NCBI RefSeq assembly: GCF_051594765.1
Contig: NZ_JBPPGJ010000006.1
Coordinates: forward strand, 124,001 to 188,000
Reading direction: 5' to 3'
DNA from: Paenibacillus_AR sp051594765
GTDB taxonomy: Bacteria; Bacillota; Bacilli; Paenibacillales; NBRC-103111
DNA: 64,000 nucleotides
A program made the translations under genes and the position numbers. Below the pieces are notes generated by a model. It had not been told where the DNA came from. It made no database searches and saw nothing but the letters and a program-made list of their open reading frames with translations. Shown piece by piece: positions 42,590 to 52,292 of this stretch (within the stretch, counting starts at the first letter, position 1; the number at the start of each line of letters is the position of its first letter).

Positions 42590-44380
42590 TTGCAGCAAGC
42601 CATTAAGGAATTGAAGAGGCTATTTGGCTACGATTCGTTCAAAAAAGGCCAGGACCGCCTGGTCGCCAGCATCCTGGAAGGCCGCGACGTGTTGGGGGTC
42701 ATGCCCACCGGCGCAGGCAAGTCCGTCTGCTACCAGCTTCCGGCGGCCATGCTGCCGGGGGTGTCCCTGGTCGTATCCCCGCTGATCTCCCTGATGAAGG
42801 ACCAGGTGGATGCGCTGAATCAAGCGGGGATTCCCGCAGCACTGATCAACAGCACTCTGTCGTCGAAGGAGCTGAACGACACCTTCCGCCGCATTGCGGC
42901 AGGAGAGTTCAAGATCGTCTATGTGGCGCCCGAGCGCCTGGAGTCCGAGCGCTTCTACCGCCTCGTGCAGGAGCTGCACATTCCGCTGGTGGCGGTGGAC
43001 GAGGCCCACTGCGTCTCCCAATGGGGCCACGACTTCCGGCCCAGCTACCTGGCGGTCGGCCGGCTGCTCGAGTGGATCGAGCCCCGTCCGGTGCTGGCCG
43101 CCTTCACGGCCACGGCCACGGACGTGGTGAAGGAGGACATCGTCTCGCAGCTGCGGCTGAACCATCCTGTCCGGGTCACGACCGGCTACGCCCGGGACAA
43201 CCTAAGCTTCCACGTGGTGAAGGGTGCGGACAAACAGGAGTACATCGCCCGCTACATCCGTTCCCGTCCGAAGGACTCGGGGATTATCTACGCCTCCACC
43301 CGCAAGGACGTGGAGGAGCTGGAGCGTTATCTGAACCGGCTCGGCGTCTCCGCCGGTCGGTATCATGCGGGCTTGAGCGACGAGGAGCGGAGCAAGAGCC
43401 AGGAGCTTTTCCTCTATGATGTGATCAAGGTGATGGTGGCGACCAATGCCTTCGGCATGGGCATCGACAAGTCCAACGTGCGCTACGTCATCCACTACAG
43501 TCTGCCGAAGAACCTGGAGTCCTATTACCAGGAGGCAGGCCGTGCCGGACGGGACGGGGAGCCGGGAGAGTGCGTGCTCTTGTTCGCCGCCCAGGACATC
43601 ATGACCCAGAAGTTCCTGATTGAACAGGGAGAAGGGGATCCGGCCCGCAAGAAGCAGGACTACAGCAATCTGAACGACATGGTGGATTACTGCCATACGA
43701 CGGATTGCCTGCAGCGCTACATCGTTCAATATTTCGGCGATCCCTCCAAGGAGCCTTGCGGGCGCTGCGGCAGCTGCACGGACGAGCGGGAGCTCCACGA
43801 CATTACGCTGGAGGCCCAGAAGATCTTCTCCTGCGTGGTCCGGATGCGCCAGCGCTTCGGCATCACCATGACGGCCAAGGTGCTGAAGGGCTCCGCCGAC
43901 GCCAAGGTGAAGCAGTTCGGCTTCGACCAGCTGCCGACCTACGGCGTGATGAAGATGGCTAAGGAGAAGGACATCTCCGGGCTCATCAACGTGCTGGTGG
44001 CAGACGGCTATCTGATGCTCTCGGACAGCCAGTATCCGGTGCTGTCCGTGACGCAGAAGGCCAAGGCCGTGCTGGAGGGGACGGAGCGGGTGTTCCACCG
44101 TGCGGTGGTGATGAAGGATCAAGGGAGCGGGCAGGAGACGGAGGGGGCGGCCGACGAGGCGCTCTTCGAGCGGTTGCGGCAGGTCCGCAGAGACCTGGCG
44201 TTGAAGGAGCGGGTGCCGCCGTTCACCATTTTCCACGATGCGACGCTTCGGGATATGTGTGTCCGGCAGCCGAGGAACGAGGAGGAGATGCTGTCGGTCA
44301 AGGGCGTGGGCCAGCATAAGTTCGCCCGGTACGGCGAACACTTCCTCCGGGAGATCCGGTCGTTTACGGGACGGGACTGA
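42590..44380 (+). CDS. recQ: ATP-dependent DNA helicase RecQ
   Basis: The helicase of about 596 residues starts at TTG 42590, 8 bases after GGAGG. Motifs: I MPTGAGKSVCYQLPA, Ia SPLISLMKDQV, II DEAHCVSQWGHDFRP, III FTATAT, V MVATNAFGMGIDK, VI QEAGRAGRDG. After these come the zinc site with CGRCGSC, the RQC winged helix (about 395-500) and a C-terminal HRDC domain (about 515-596). It unwinds recombination and replication intermediates 3' to 5'. It is divergent from the small membrane protein and precedes a chemoreceptor gene without evident link. Confidence 0.95.
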   Translation: MQQAIKELKRLFGYDSFKKGQDRLVASILEGRDVLGVMPTGAGKSVCYQLPAAMLPGVSLVVSPLISLMKDQVDALNQAGIPAALINSTLSSKELNDTFRRIAAGEFKIVYVAPERLESERFYRLVQELHIPLVAVDEAHCVSQWGHDFRPSYLAVGRLLEWIEPRPVLAAFTATATDVVKEDIVSQLRLNHPVRVTTGYARDNLSFHVVKGADKQEYIARYIRSRPKDSGIIYASTRKDVEELERYLNRLGVSAGRYHAGLSDEERSKSQELFLYDVIKVMVATNAFGMGIDKSNVRYVIHYSLPKNLESYYQEAGRAGRDGEPGECVLLFAAQDIMTQKFLIEQGEGDPARKKQDYSNLNDMVDYCHTTDCLQRYIVQYFGDPSKEPCGRCGSCTDERELHDITLEAQKIFSCVVRMRQRFGITMTAKVLKGSADAKVKQFGFDQLPTYGVMKMAKEKDISGLINVLVADGYLMLSDSQYPVLSVTQKAKAVLEGTERVFHRAVVMKDQGSGQETEGAADEALFERLRQVRRDLALKERVPPFTIFHDATLRDMCVRQPRNEEEMLSVKGVGQHKFARYGEHFLREIRSFTGRD

Positions 44381-44496
44381 TTCGTTTTTTTATAGAATTC
44401 ATTAGAATTTTGCATGTATGGGAGCTTCCCCCTGCTGGATAATGGGATTAGGCACATGAGAGGCCATTTCCTAAAGACAGATTGAGGGGGCAGGGT

Positions 44497-46185
44497 ATGA
44501 AACGGAAGCTGGTGGGTACTTTTTTGCTGTTGTCCCTGTTGGTCGGACTGACCTGCGGGATTGCTTACGAATTTATTGCGCGGATCGACCGGACCCATTC
44601 GGAGCTGATGGACACACGCGTGATTGTGACGCAGGAAGCGGCCATGCTGCTGGCGCTGTCGGAGCGTCAAAGCAGCCTCCTGTTCCATTATTTGGCGGAG
44701 CCGAACGCGGAGAAGGAGAAGGCGCTGAAGGAGGCCAATGGGCTTCAGGGGCAGGCGGTGTCCCGGCTTGAGGGACTGCTGGATGAGAGCCGGAAGGACA
44801 AGCTCCGGGCCATGGGCGAGGCCAACGTCACTTTCCTCCGCCTGATCGGCAAGGTCCAGGACTATGTCCATGGAGGCAAGCCGGACCTGGCCCGCTCCGA
44901 AGCGCTGCTGTGGTCGGCTCCCTTGACGGAGACCATGGTGAAACATGCGCAGGAGCTGCGCAATGAGGAGCTGGCGGCCATGGAAGCGGACCGGGCGTCC
45001 AATGACGAGGAGGTCAACGGGGTCAAAAAGCTCTTCGTCGCCGTAGCTGTGGCGGCCGTGCTGATCGCCATCGCCAGCGGCCTGCTGTTATCCCGCGCCA
45101 TCGTCGGCCCTCTGCGGGAGATGGTCCGTCTGGCGGGCCGGATCGCGGCCTGCGATCTGACGGGAGGGGACATTCCGGCGCGGAGCCGGGATGAGATCGG
45201 CCAACTGGCGGAGGCGCTGAACGGCATGAAGCGGAATCTTCGGAGCATCATCCGTCAGCTCGAAGACAGCGCCGGCCTGGTGGCGGCGTCCGCCGAGACG
45301 CTGAGCGTCAGCTCCGAGCAGGTGAGCCGCTCCTCGGAGACCATCACCCAGATGTCCCAGACCATCATGCTGGGCACCGAAACCCAAGCGGCCAATGTGG
45401 AGACCTCGGCCGGGGCTCTTCAAGAGATGTCCCGGATGATGGAGGCTGTCGTCCGCAATGCCCAATCCGCCCTTGCCCAGACCGGGGAGGCGCTGGCAGC
45501 GTCGCAGGAGGGGGACGAAGCGGCGCGGACGGCGGAGGAGCAGATGAACGCCATCTACGCCAAGATGAATGCCATCGCCGAATCGGTCCGGCAGCTGGCC
45601 GCACGAGCTGGGGATATCCTTGAGGCCAATGGCCTGATCGGACAGATCGCCCGGCAGACGAACATCCTGTCGATCAACGCCTCCATCGAGGCGTCCCGGG
45701 CCGGCTCGGAAGGGCGAGGCTTCTCCGTGGTAGCGGCGGAGATCCGCCAGCTGGCCGGACAGACCGGCGCGGCGGCGGAAGAGGTGGACCGGCTGATGGA
45801 GCGCATGCGGGAGGAGATGACCCGAGTGGAGCTCTCCACGGCAGCCGGACAGGCGGAAGCGGCGGAGGGGATCCGCGTGGTCCGCTCGGCCGGGGAGGCC
45901 CTGCAGCGCATCCACCGGTCATCGGAGACCTCCGATGCGCTGGTGCAGGAGGCGGCCGGCCGGACCACAGAGGCGGCGGCGCTGTCCGCATCTGCCCTGG
46001 ACGCGGTGAGCGCCATCCGTGAGCTGGCCTGGTCGGCGGCCGATTCGGCACGCGAGGTGTCCGCCAGCACCCAGGAGCAGTATGCCGGCATGGAGGAGAT
46101 CACCTCCTCCGCGGTGCTTCTGCTCCAGATGGCCGGCGAGCTCCGGGACACCATCAGCCGGTTCCGGGTGGAGCAGGAGACGTAA
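44497..46185 (+). CDS. Methyl-accepting chemotaxis protein
   Basis: The receptor of 562 residues has a membrane segment at 5-27, a helical ligand domain of about 150 residues (4-helix-bundle type), a second membrane segment (about 178-200), a HAMP domain (about 200-253) and the long cytoplasmic signalling rod. The hairpin tip reads IARQTNILSINASIEASRAG followed by SEGRGFSVVAAEIRQLAGQT; the Glu normally found after ARAG is shifted (AGSEG instead of AGEQG). ATG 44497 follows GAGGGGGCAGG. It should pass ligand signals to CheA/CheW; the ligand is unknown. Confidence 0.9.
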   Translation: MKRKLVGTFLLLSLLVGLTCGIAYEFIARIDRTHSELMDTRVIVTQEAAMLLALSERQSSLLFHYLAEPNAEKEKALKEANGLQGQAVSRLEGLLDESRKDKLRAMGEANVTFLRLIGKVQDYVHGGKPDLARSEALLWSAPLTETMVKHAQELRNEELAAMEADRASNDEEVNGVKKLFVAVAVAAVLIAIASGLLLSRAIVGPLREMVRLAGRIAACDLTGGDIPARSRDEIGQLAEALNGMKRNLRSIIRQLEDSAGLVAASAETLSVSSEQVSRSSETITQMSQTIMLGTETQAANVETSAGALQEMSRMMEAVVRNAQSALAQTGEALAASQEGDEAARTAEEQMNAIYAKMNAIAESVRQLAARAGDILEANGLIGQIARQTNILSINASIEASRAGSEGRGFSVVAAEIRQLAGQTGAAAEEVDRLMERMREEMTRVELSTAAGQAEAAEGIRVVRSAGEALQRIHRSSETSDALVQEAAGRTTEAAALSASALDAVSAIRELAWSAADSAREVSASTQEQYAGMEEITSSAVLLLQMAGELRDTISRFRVEQET

Positions 46186-46216
46186 CGGGCGGGCGCTTCG
46201 GAGCGCATCAAAAAAC

Positions 46217-46258
46217 AAGCGGCAGCAGGGGCGTTGATACGCCTCCGCTGCCGCTTTA
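46217..46258. terminator. Bidirectional terminator between the chemoreceptor and a small gene
   Basis: An AAGCGGCAG/CTGCCGCTT stem with an inner GGGGCG/CGCCT stem has T-rich ends on both strands. Confidence 0.8.
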
Positions 46259-46423
46259 TTTGTCCTTGACGTCGTCTGGGGTCAGACCGTCCAGCATCGC
46301 CTCCACAGCTTCGCTTAACGAATTGGTGGCGGCGATATCCTGCTGGTCATCCGGCTTGTTCACCCGGCCCATGGGATTGCTCGCCCGCTTCGAATACTCC
46401 TTGTTGCTTTCGGTGGTTTCCAT
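46256..46423 (-). CDS. Small hypothetical protein, 55 residues
   Basis: The open frame starts with ATG at 46423, 7 bases after AAGGAGG, and ends inside the bidirectional terminator. The product is hydrophilic, with a basic first third (EYSKRASNPMGRVNKPDD) and an acidic last third (LDGLTPDDVKDK). The good Shine-Dalgarno and terminator support expression. No family is recognised. Confidence 0.55.
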   Translation of the reverse strand: METTESNKEYSKRASNPMGRVNKPDDQQDIAATNSLSEAVEAMLDGLTPDDVKDK

Positions 46424-46511
46424 CCGTTCGCCTCCTTGGCCTGCAGATGGGAATAGGATGCCTGATCGGCCCCCTTTCCATACACGCTGCAGACGGGGAA
46501 GGCGTAGAATC

Positions 46512-47543
46512 CTATTTGGCTCCGGGCGCGTTCCGGATGTAGGCCTCCAGCACCTTATCCAGCCGGTTCAGCTGATAGCCGTACTCGAAGATGGCTGAGC
46601 CGACAAGGATCAGGCCCATCCGGTTCTCCGGCTCCTTGCGGTACTGGTCCATGACCCGGTTCATGAAGCCGCCGCCGGCTTCCAGCGTGCCGCTGTCCGG
46701 GGGGACGGCCTCCTTCAGCTTGCCCTCGTACCGGAGCAGCAGCTGCTCATGGTAGCGGGTCAGCGCCTCCAGCTGCTCGTCGAAGATCCGGCTCTCTTCC
46801 CCGTTCCGGGCGCTGCGGAAATAATGGTCCCCGATGATCTCGAGGGTATCGTCCCCCTTGTGCAGCACGTGGAGCATCTGCTTGAAGACGATGAGCTCCC
46901 GGACATCGGTGGGGCGGATCCGCCCCAGCTTGCGGCGCTCTTCGTCGAAGGAGCCGAACTGATCGTCCAGCTTGGCGAGCGACTTGCGGAAGTCCTCGTG
47001 CTGCTCCCGGAAGGCCTTCTCGGTCAGCTCATTGGAGATGGCGGTCCGGTGGAGCAGGGAGAGCAGCTGGAAGGACCGCCGCACGCCCTCGGCGAAGGTC
47101 CGGCCGTGCTTGGGGGGCAGGATGAGCAGATTGACCAGAAAAGCCGAGCCCATCCCGATCAGTATGATGAGGAAGCGGTTCAAGGCGAAGGCCCAGTCGT
47201 CCCCCGGCGCCTCCATAATGGCCAGTACCGTCACCAGTGTCAGGCTGATCGTATTCTCCATCTTGAGCCGCAGGCTCGCCATGATGACGAATACCGCCAC
47301 CAGCCCGATGGAGATGGGGCTGTCGCCGAACAGCGTGTTGGCGGCGAGCGCTACGGCTGCACCCAGGGTGTTGGTCTGGACCTGGTCCAGCACCTGGCGC
47401 CAGGTGCGGTACACCGTGGGCTGGACGGTGAAGACCGCCGCCACTGCGGCGAATACCCCCGGCGTAAAGCCGAGCCAATAACAGACATATAAGGACAATG
47501 TGATGGACAAGCCTGTCTTCAGAACACGAGCGCCTAACGTCAT
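46512..47543 (-). CDS. Aromatic acid exporter family membrane protein (DUF939/FUSC-like)
   Basis: The 343-residue protein has an N-terminal membrane half with about six segments (residues 10-150, FAAVAAVFTVQPT and SLTLVTVLAIMEAP being typical) and a C-terminal cytoplasmic helical half rich in Glu and Arg, as in the YqjA-type aromatic-acid-exporter family. The substrate is unproven. AAGGAGG precedes the ATG. It lies downstream of, and opposite to, the chemoreceptor and just below the sugar-uptake locus, with no terminator recognised between. Confidence 0.82.
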   Translation of the reverse strand: MTLGARVLKTGLSITLSLYVCYWLGFTPGVFAAVAAVFTVQPTVYRTWRQVLDQVQTNTLGAAVALAANTLFGDSPISIGLVAVFVIMASLRLKMENTISLTLVTVLAIMEAPGDDWAFALNRFLIILIGMGSAFLVNLLILPPKHGRTFAEGVRRSFQLLSLLHRTAISNELTEKAFREQHEDFRKSLAKLDDQFGSFDEERRKLGRIRPTDVRELIVFKQMLHVLHKGDDTLEIIGDHYFRSARNGEESRIFDEQLEALTRYHEQLLLRYEGKLKEAVPPDSGTLEAGGGFMNRVMDQYRKEPENRMGLILVGSAIFEYGYQLNRLDKVLEAYIRNAPGAK

Positions 47544-47642
47544 AGAAGCTTGGAAGACCTCCTTGGCGGGAATAACTCCAATCTGCTTCCATTATGGCGG
47601 CTGGTCTTCCGGATAGTCAAATCGCCCGCGGCTTTCCTGTTG

Positions 47643-49487
47643 TTACGTCTCCTCATCCCGTACGGTCCATTCCCGGTAGTCGTACTCCCGGCGCCACCCG
47701 TCCGCTTGGATGGTAAGCCGTCCCGTCTCCACCCCGGAGAATACCCAAGGGTTGCAGATCAGAGGCCACTGGGCTTCGTTCACCGGGCTTCCGTTGACCC
47801 GGCGGTCCCCGTCGTACTCCAGCTCCAGGAGGTCGCCATCGGCGGCACGGTAAACCACCCCGGTCGGCTCCTTGCCGCCGTCCTCCATCCCATGGAACAC
47901 CGCCTCGGTTCCCGCGAGAATCCGCTCTGCGTAAGCGTTCAGCTCCGCCTGTTGCCCCTCCGGATCCGTATCGGGAGCGGAAGCATCCGCCGTTTCCACG
48001 ATGACGGCATGGTGGAGTCCCATGCTTCGAACCCGGCCGTGGATAGGCAGGGCGGCGGAGCGAGTCGTCTCGCAGATCCATTCATAGGGCTTGGCGAACC
48101 GCAGCGCGAAGAGGACGGTTCCGCCGTGGGCGAACAGCCATCCTCCGGTCTCCATTTTCCGCCGGATAGACGTTCGGGAGAGGAAGCCTTCAATGTACGG
48201 GTCCTTGTCGGACGGGAAAGGCTGCCTGGGCCCGAACTTGTAGGTGGTCCCGGCCGGGATCCGGAATACGGCCACCAGGGTGCGCCCGACCTGCAGCACC
48301 TGCTCATAGGGAGAGGAGCCCTGCCATTGAGCCCGGTACGGATCCTTCTCCGGATGGAAGTCGGGGAAGGGATGGGTCACGAACATGACGCTTCCGGCGC
48401 CGGGGGAATCCCAGCGAAGGGACCACCGGCGCAGCTGTCCCGACCAGACGATATCCCCTTCCTTGCCGTCGGTCATGCTGCCCAGGGCGTAGCCCGGCGC
48501 CATATAGGTGGTCTTGCGCACGCCGGCCCGGGAGATATAGCCGTAGCCCTTTAGCCCGCCGTTCCCGCCGCCCGCCACCGCCGTGATGTGATTGTCGTGG
48601 GTCGGTCCATCGGCCGCAGTCAGGTCATGGGACTCCAGATGAAGGTAGGGAGATTTCCGGATCCGGGCCGTAGCGGCGATGGAGCGGTGTAGCCGGTAGC
48701 CCGATAGCGCGTTGATGACGCTGTAATGGGGCTCGCCTACGTACAGGTTGGGCATGCGCCCTCCGAAGTAGAGCCACCCGCTGACCAGGCTTCCGCCGGG
48801 CAGCTCGGGACCGTCGGTGGCGCCGTATTCCCGGGAAACGGCGCCGGCCATGTGGCCGTGCATCCATTCGCCGGCCGTATTGATGAGATACCAGTCCAGC
48901 ATCATGGCGGTCTTCCGCTTCAGCACCGGATCCTGCGTCAGATCGTGCAGCGACGCCAAGGTATTCAGGTAGAGCACCGCATAGGTGGTGGAATCGAATT
49001 CGCCCTGTCCATAATGAGTCACGTGATGGTAATACCCATCCAGATAATTCCGGCACCGCTCGGACACCTCCTGCGCATCCGCCCAATCCGGCCAGGTCTC
49101 GGCGGCCAGGCACCCGCTGACGGCGTTCATCAGCTTATGGTTCTCGGTGCCGCTCTGTATGTGATACTCCTCGCCGCGGCAGAGAAAGTCCCGGATCTCC
49201 TCCCGGAGCTCAGCCGGCAGGTATTCCGCGAACCGGATGACGATATCGGACAAGGGATGCCGCAGGAACATCCGATCATGGTCTCCCGGATCCCGGACCA
49301 CTCGGGCGATGTGGGAAACCGCCTCCGCCGTACGGACCCCGAGACCGAGACGAGCGATGGAGTGGTGCAGAAGCCGCCGTCTCCAATCCCACTCAGGCGG
49401 AAGAGAAGAGTCGGCCATGTGGTGCAGCAGATAGACGGCCCGCTCTTCGAAGGTATCGTTCGGAAGGACTTGATGCGTCGGTTGCAT
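47643..49487 (-). CDS. Protein of unknown activity in a sugar-uptake locus, probable (alpha/alpha)-toroid carbohydrate enzyme
   Basis: The product has 614 residues from ATG 49487 (GAGGTG upstream). The N-terminal 330 residues are helical with aromatic- and His-rich motifs: SGTENH (112-117), GQGEFDS (160-166), HGHMAG (210-215) and SREY (218-221). The C-terminal half is beta-rich. This two-part layout and the clustered His, Glu and Tyr residues recall (alpha/alpha) toroid polysaccharide lyases and hydrolases, but no named family is recognised. There is no signal peptide, so it should act on oligosaccharides brought in by the ABC system encoded just upstream on the same strand. Confidence 0.65.
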   Translation of the reverse strand: MQPTHQVLPNDTFEERAVYLLHHMADSSLPPEWDWRRRLLHHSIARLGLGVRTAEAVSHIARVVRDPGDHDRMFLRHPLSDIVIRFAEYLPAELREEIRDFLCRGEEYHIQSGTENHKLMNAVSGCLAAETWPDWADAQEVSERCRNYLDGYYHHVTHYGQGEFDSTTYAVLYLNTLASLHDLTQDPVLKRKTAMMLDWYLINTAGEWMHGHMAGAVSREYGATDGPELPGGSLVSGWLYFGGRMPNLYVGEPHYSVINALSGYRLHRSIAATARIRKSPYLHLESHDLTAADGPTHDNHITAVAGGGNGGLKGYGYISRAGVRKTTYMAPGYALGSMTDGKEGDIVWSGQLRRWSLRWDSPGAGSVMFVTHPFPDFHPEKDPYRAQWQGSSPYEQVLQVGRTLVAVFRIPAGTTYKFGPRQPFPSDKDPYIEGFLSRTSIRRKMETGGWLFAHGGTVLFALRFAKPYEWICETTRSAALPIHGRVRSMGLHHAVIVETADASAPDTDPEGQQAELNAYAERILAGTEAVFHGMEDGGKEPTGVVYRAADGDLLELEYDGDRRVNGSPVNEAQWPLICNPWVFSGVETGRLTIQADGWRREYDYREWTVRDEET

Positions 49488-49583
49488 GAAGCTTTCACCT
49501 CTATTGGAGTGATGGCGCTGATAAGCGGACATCCCCCAAACCCGCATGCAGGCTTGGGGGATGGTGGTGATGAAATCCCGGCG

Positions 49584-51278
49584 TTATTTGGTTTCGTACA
49601 GCTTCTTGGCGGTTTCGCCAAACTCGTACAGGTCCTTCAGCATGAAGGCCTTGGTCTTGTTGGCGTCATACCACTTGCCGTAGAAGTCGTCGACCTGCTT
49701 GCCGCCGGCCTTGTCCCAGATATCCTTCGCTTCCTTGAGCGCTTGATCCGGCGTATAGCTTGCACCGCCGACAATGGCCTTCAGCCACAGATCGCCCTTG
49801 GTGCCGATGTTCGGCGGGGAGACCTGTTTCTCGACGTTCTTGATGATCAGGGAGAGATCCTGCGGCAGCACCGGCAGGTATTCCGGCTTCAGCGTCGGGA
49901 TCGGACGGTCCTTGGAGACGTACAGCTCGTCGGCTTTGACGGCCAGGTCCCGGACCACCTTCAAGGACTCGGTGTCGGTCGGGCGCATGGTGTTGAAGAA
50001 GCACTTGCCCATGGTCAGGGTGGAGGCCATCATGCCCAAGTCATTGATCCAGCTGATTTCCTTCTTGTTCTTCTCCGCGTCGATCACTTGCGGACAGCCG
50101 TTGGGGCCCTTCTGCCAGTTCTGCCCTTCCAAGCCCTTCTGAGTGACGATGCCGTTCTCCGGCTTCACCATGAAATCAATGTATTCCATAACGGCCTTCG
50201 GATCCTTGGCTTTTGCATTGAAAGCGCCGACCATCTGAATGGGGCTTCCGATAACCGGGCTGAACTGGCCGTATTGGGTTTTGGGCAGCGGCATCAGACC
50301 AAGCTTGGCTTGGGGCGCATTTTTCTTCAGGGTGTCATAGTCCTTGATGTCGATGAACTGCCAGAGATAGATGCCGAGCTTGCCGGAGAGGAAATCCTGT
50401 TTGGCCTTCTCGCCGTTCTTATCGGTCAGGAAGTCCTTATCCACCACGCCGGCGTCGAACAGCTTCTTGTCGAAGTCAACGGCGGATTTCAGGCGATCCC
50501 ACTCGTGGACGAATTTGTCGTTCGCGTCGATATTCCAATCCACTTCACCATGGCCGAACATGTGGTTGATGACACCCAAGCCGTTGCCGCTCAGGTTGAT
50601 GCCGAAGGTATCGTTCTTGCCGTTGCCGTCCGGGTCCTGAGTGGTGAAGGCTTTGGCCACCGCCAGCAGCTCCTCCGGCGAAGTGGGCATCTTCAGGTTC
50701 AGCTTCTCCAGCCAATCCTCCCGGATGTATACGCGGTGTCCGGCTTCCAACGGGGAAAGGCGGCCGATCTCATACAGCTTGCCGTCATCCTTGGTGCCCA
50801 GCTTCTTCAACTGCGGGAACTGCTTCATCATGTCCTTATAGGTGGTGCTGTACTTCTCCACGATGTCGTCGATCGGCATCAGCAGCTTCTGGCTGTACCA
50901 GGTGTTGCGGTAGGAGGTGTCATATTCCAGAATAAGATCCGGAGCACTGCTGGTGGCGAACAGGGCATTCAGCTTCTGCAAGGATTCCCAACGGGGAACC
51001 GTGACATATTTGACGTTATGCGGACCGTTCTTGTTGACCCACTCGGTCCAGCGGTTCTTCTCCCAAGTTCCTTCCTCCGGGGGAATATTGTTCCGCTCGT
51101 AAACGGTGACGGTAATATCGGTGCGCTTGGGCGGCTCTGCGGTTTTGGCGGCGGAAGTAGGTGCGGTGCTGGCCTCAGCGGCAGGCTTCTCGGTTTTGCT
51201 TGCGCAGCCGGTCGCGAGCATGGCGGCAGCGGTGATGCTGGCCATGGCGCCGGTCATAACTTTTCTCTTCTTGCTCAT
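49584..51278 (-). CDS. Extracellular sugar-binding lipoprotein of an ABC importer (LplA-like)
   Basis: The product of 564 residues starts at ATG 51278 after GGAGGGG. It has a lipoprotein signal with lipobox LATGC (Cys near 24), a Thr/Ala/Glu-rich linker, and a family-1 solute-binding fold. DPDGNGKNDTFG near 200 is the calcium-loop-like segment common to large Paenibacillus binding proteins. It presents oligosaccharides to the permease pair encoded upstream (51398 and 52293). No ATPase is encoded nearby, so a shared MsmX-type ATPase elsewhere is expected. Confidence 0.92.
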   Translation of the reverse strand: MSKKRKVMTGAMASITAAAMLATGCASKTEKPAAEASTAPTSAAKTAEPPKRTDITVTVYERNNIPPEEGTWEKNRWTEWVNKNGPHNVKYVTVPRWESLQKLNALFATSSAPDLILEYDTSYRNTWYSQKLLMPIDDIVEKYSTTYKDMMKQFPQLKKLGTKDDGKLYEIGRLSPLEAGHRVYIREDWLEKLNLKMPTSPEELLAVAKAFTTQDPDGNGKNDTFGINLSGNGLGVINHMFGHGEVDWNIDANDKFVHEWDRLKSAVDFDKKLFDAGVVDKDFLTDKNGEKAKQDFLSGKLGIYLWQFIDIKDYDTLKKNAPQAKLGLMPLPKTQYGQFSPVIGSPIQMVGAFNAKAKDPKAVMEYIDFMVKPENGIVTQKGLEGQNWQKGPNGCPQVIDAEKNKKEISWINDLGMMASTLTMGKCFFNTMRPTDTESLKVVRDLAVKADELYVSKDRPIPTLKPEYLPVLPQDLSLIIKNVEKQVSPPNIGTKGDLWLKAIVGGASYTPDQALKEAKDIWDKAGGKQVDDFYGKWYDANKTKAFMLKDLYEFGETAKKLYETK

Positions 51279-51397
51279 GTTAACCCCTCCGAATGGTAGT
51301 AGTCCGTTGTGTTGCCCCATTACTTCCCATGAGCCCCGCTCGTTCTATTATAGCAGGTCATCACCCCTTTCAAGGGAACGACTGTCCCCACGGTGAA

Positions 51398-52279
51398 TCA
51401 GCCCTTGACCGCACCGATCATCACGCCCTTGACAAAATACTTCTGCAGGAACGGATAGACCACCAGCAGCGGAAGCAGGAGAACCACCAGACCGGAAGCG
51501 CGAAGCCCCTCGGACGTCATCTGCATGTCCAGCTCCTCCGGCCGGAGGCTGCTGTTCAATTGTTGAAGCAGGGACTGGTTCTGTACCATGTTCTGGACCA
51601 AGACGGACAGATTGTATTTGGTGCTGTCGCTGATGTTGATCAGGACGCTCTGGAACACATTCCAATATCCGACGCCGTAGAATAAGGTCAAGGTAGCCAG
51701 CACCGGCATGGACAAGGGAAGCACGATCTGAAGCAGGATCCGAAGGTCACCGCAGCCGTCCATCCAGGCGGCTTCTTCCATCTCTTCGGGAATGTTCTCG
51801 AAGAAGGATTTCAACACCATCATGTTGTAGGCGCTGATCAGGCCGGGAAGCCAGAGGGACCAATAGGTGTCGAGAATACCGACTGACCGGTTGACCAGGA
51901 ACGCCGGGATGGTGGGGATGCCGAACAGCATGGTGAAGACGATGGCCAGGGTGAAGAACCGTCTGGCGAAAAACTGCTTCTTGGACAGCGGATACGCGGC
52001 CAGAATGGTGAAGCCCATGCTAAGCGCGACGCCGACCCCCGTAATGATGAGACTGTTCTTGAAGCTGCGGATAATCGGCGTGCCGTCGAACAGGGCGGTG
52101 TAGGAGTCGAAGTTGAAGCCCTTCGGCCATATGCCGACCATGCCCGAGGATACGGAGGATTCGTCGCTTAAGGAAACGGCGATGATGTTCAGAAGCGGCA
52201 GCAGACAGGTAAGTCCGGCCAGCAGCAGCACCAAGTAATTGATGCGGTAAAACCATTTTTCAGCCCATGTAGCTCTCAT
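51398..52279 (-). CDS. Carbohydrate ABC transporter permease (LplC/YtcP-like)
   Basis: The 293-residue inner-membrane protein has six predicted segments and the EAA coupling loop EEAAWMDGCGDLRILLQIVLP near 190-210, typical of CUT1 family permeases. GAGGTG 6 bases before ATG 52279 sets the start. The gene is separated by 13 bases from the partner permease at 52293 and about 120 bases from the binding protein gene. The C-terminal KGVMIGAVKG tail is usual for the LplC group. Confidence 0.92.
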   Translation of the reverse strand: MRATWAEKWFYRINYLVLLLAGLTCLLPLLNIIAVSLSDESSVSSGMVGIWPKGFNFDSYTALFDGTPIIRSFKNSLIITGVGVALSMGFTILAAYPLSKKQFFARRFFTLAIVFTMLFGIPTIPAFLVNRSVGILDTYWSLWLPGLISAYNMMVLKSFFENIPEEMEEAAWMDGCGDLRILLQIVLPLSMPVLATLTLFYGVGYWNVFQSVLINISDSTKYNLSVLVQNMVQNQSLLQQLNSSLRPEELDMQMTSEGLRASGLVVLLLPLLVVYPFLQKYFVKGVMIGAVKG

Positions 52280-52292
52280 GTCCTTCACCTCA

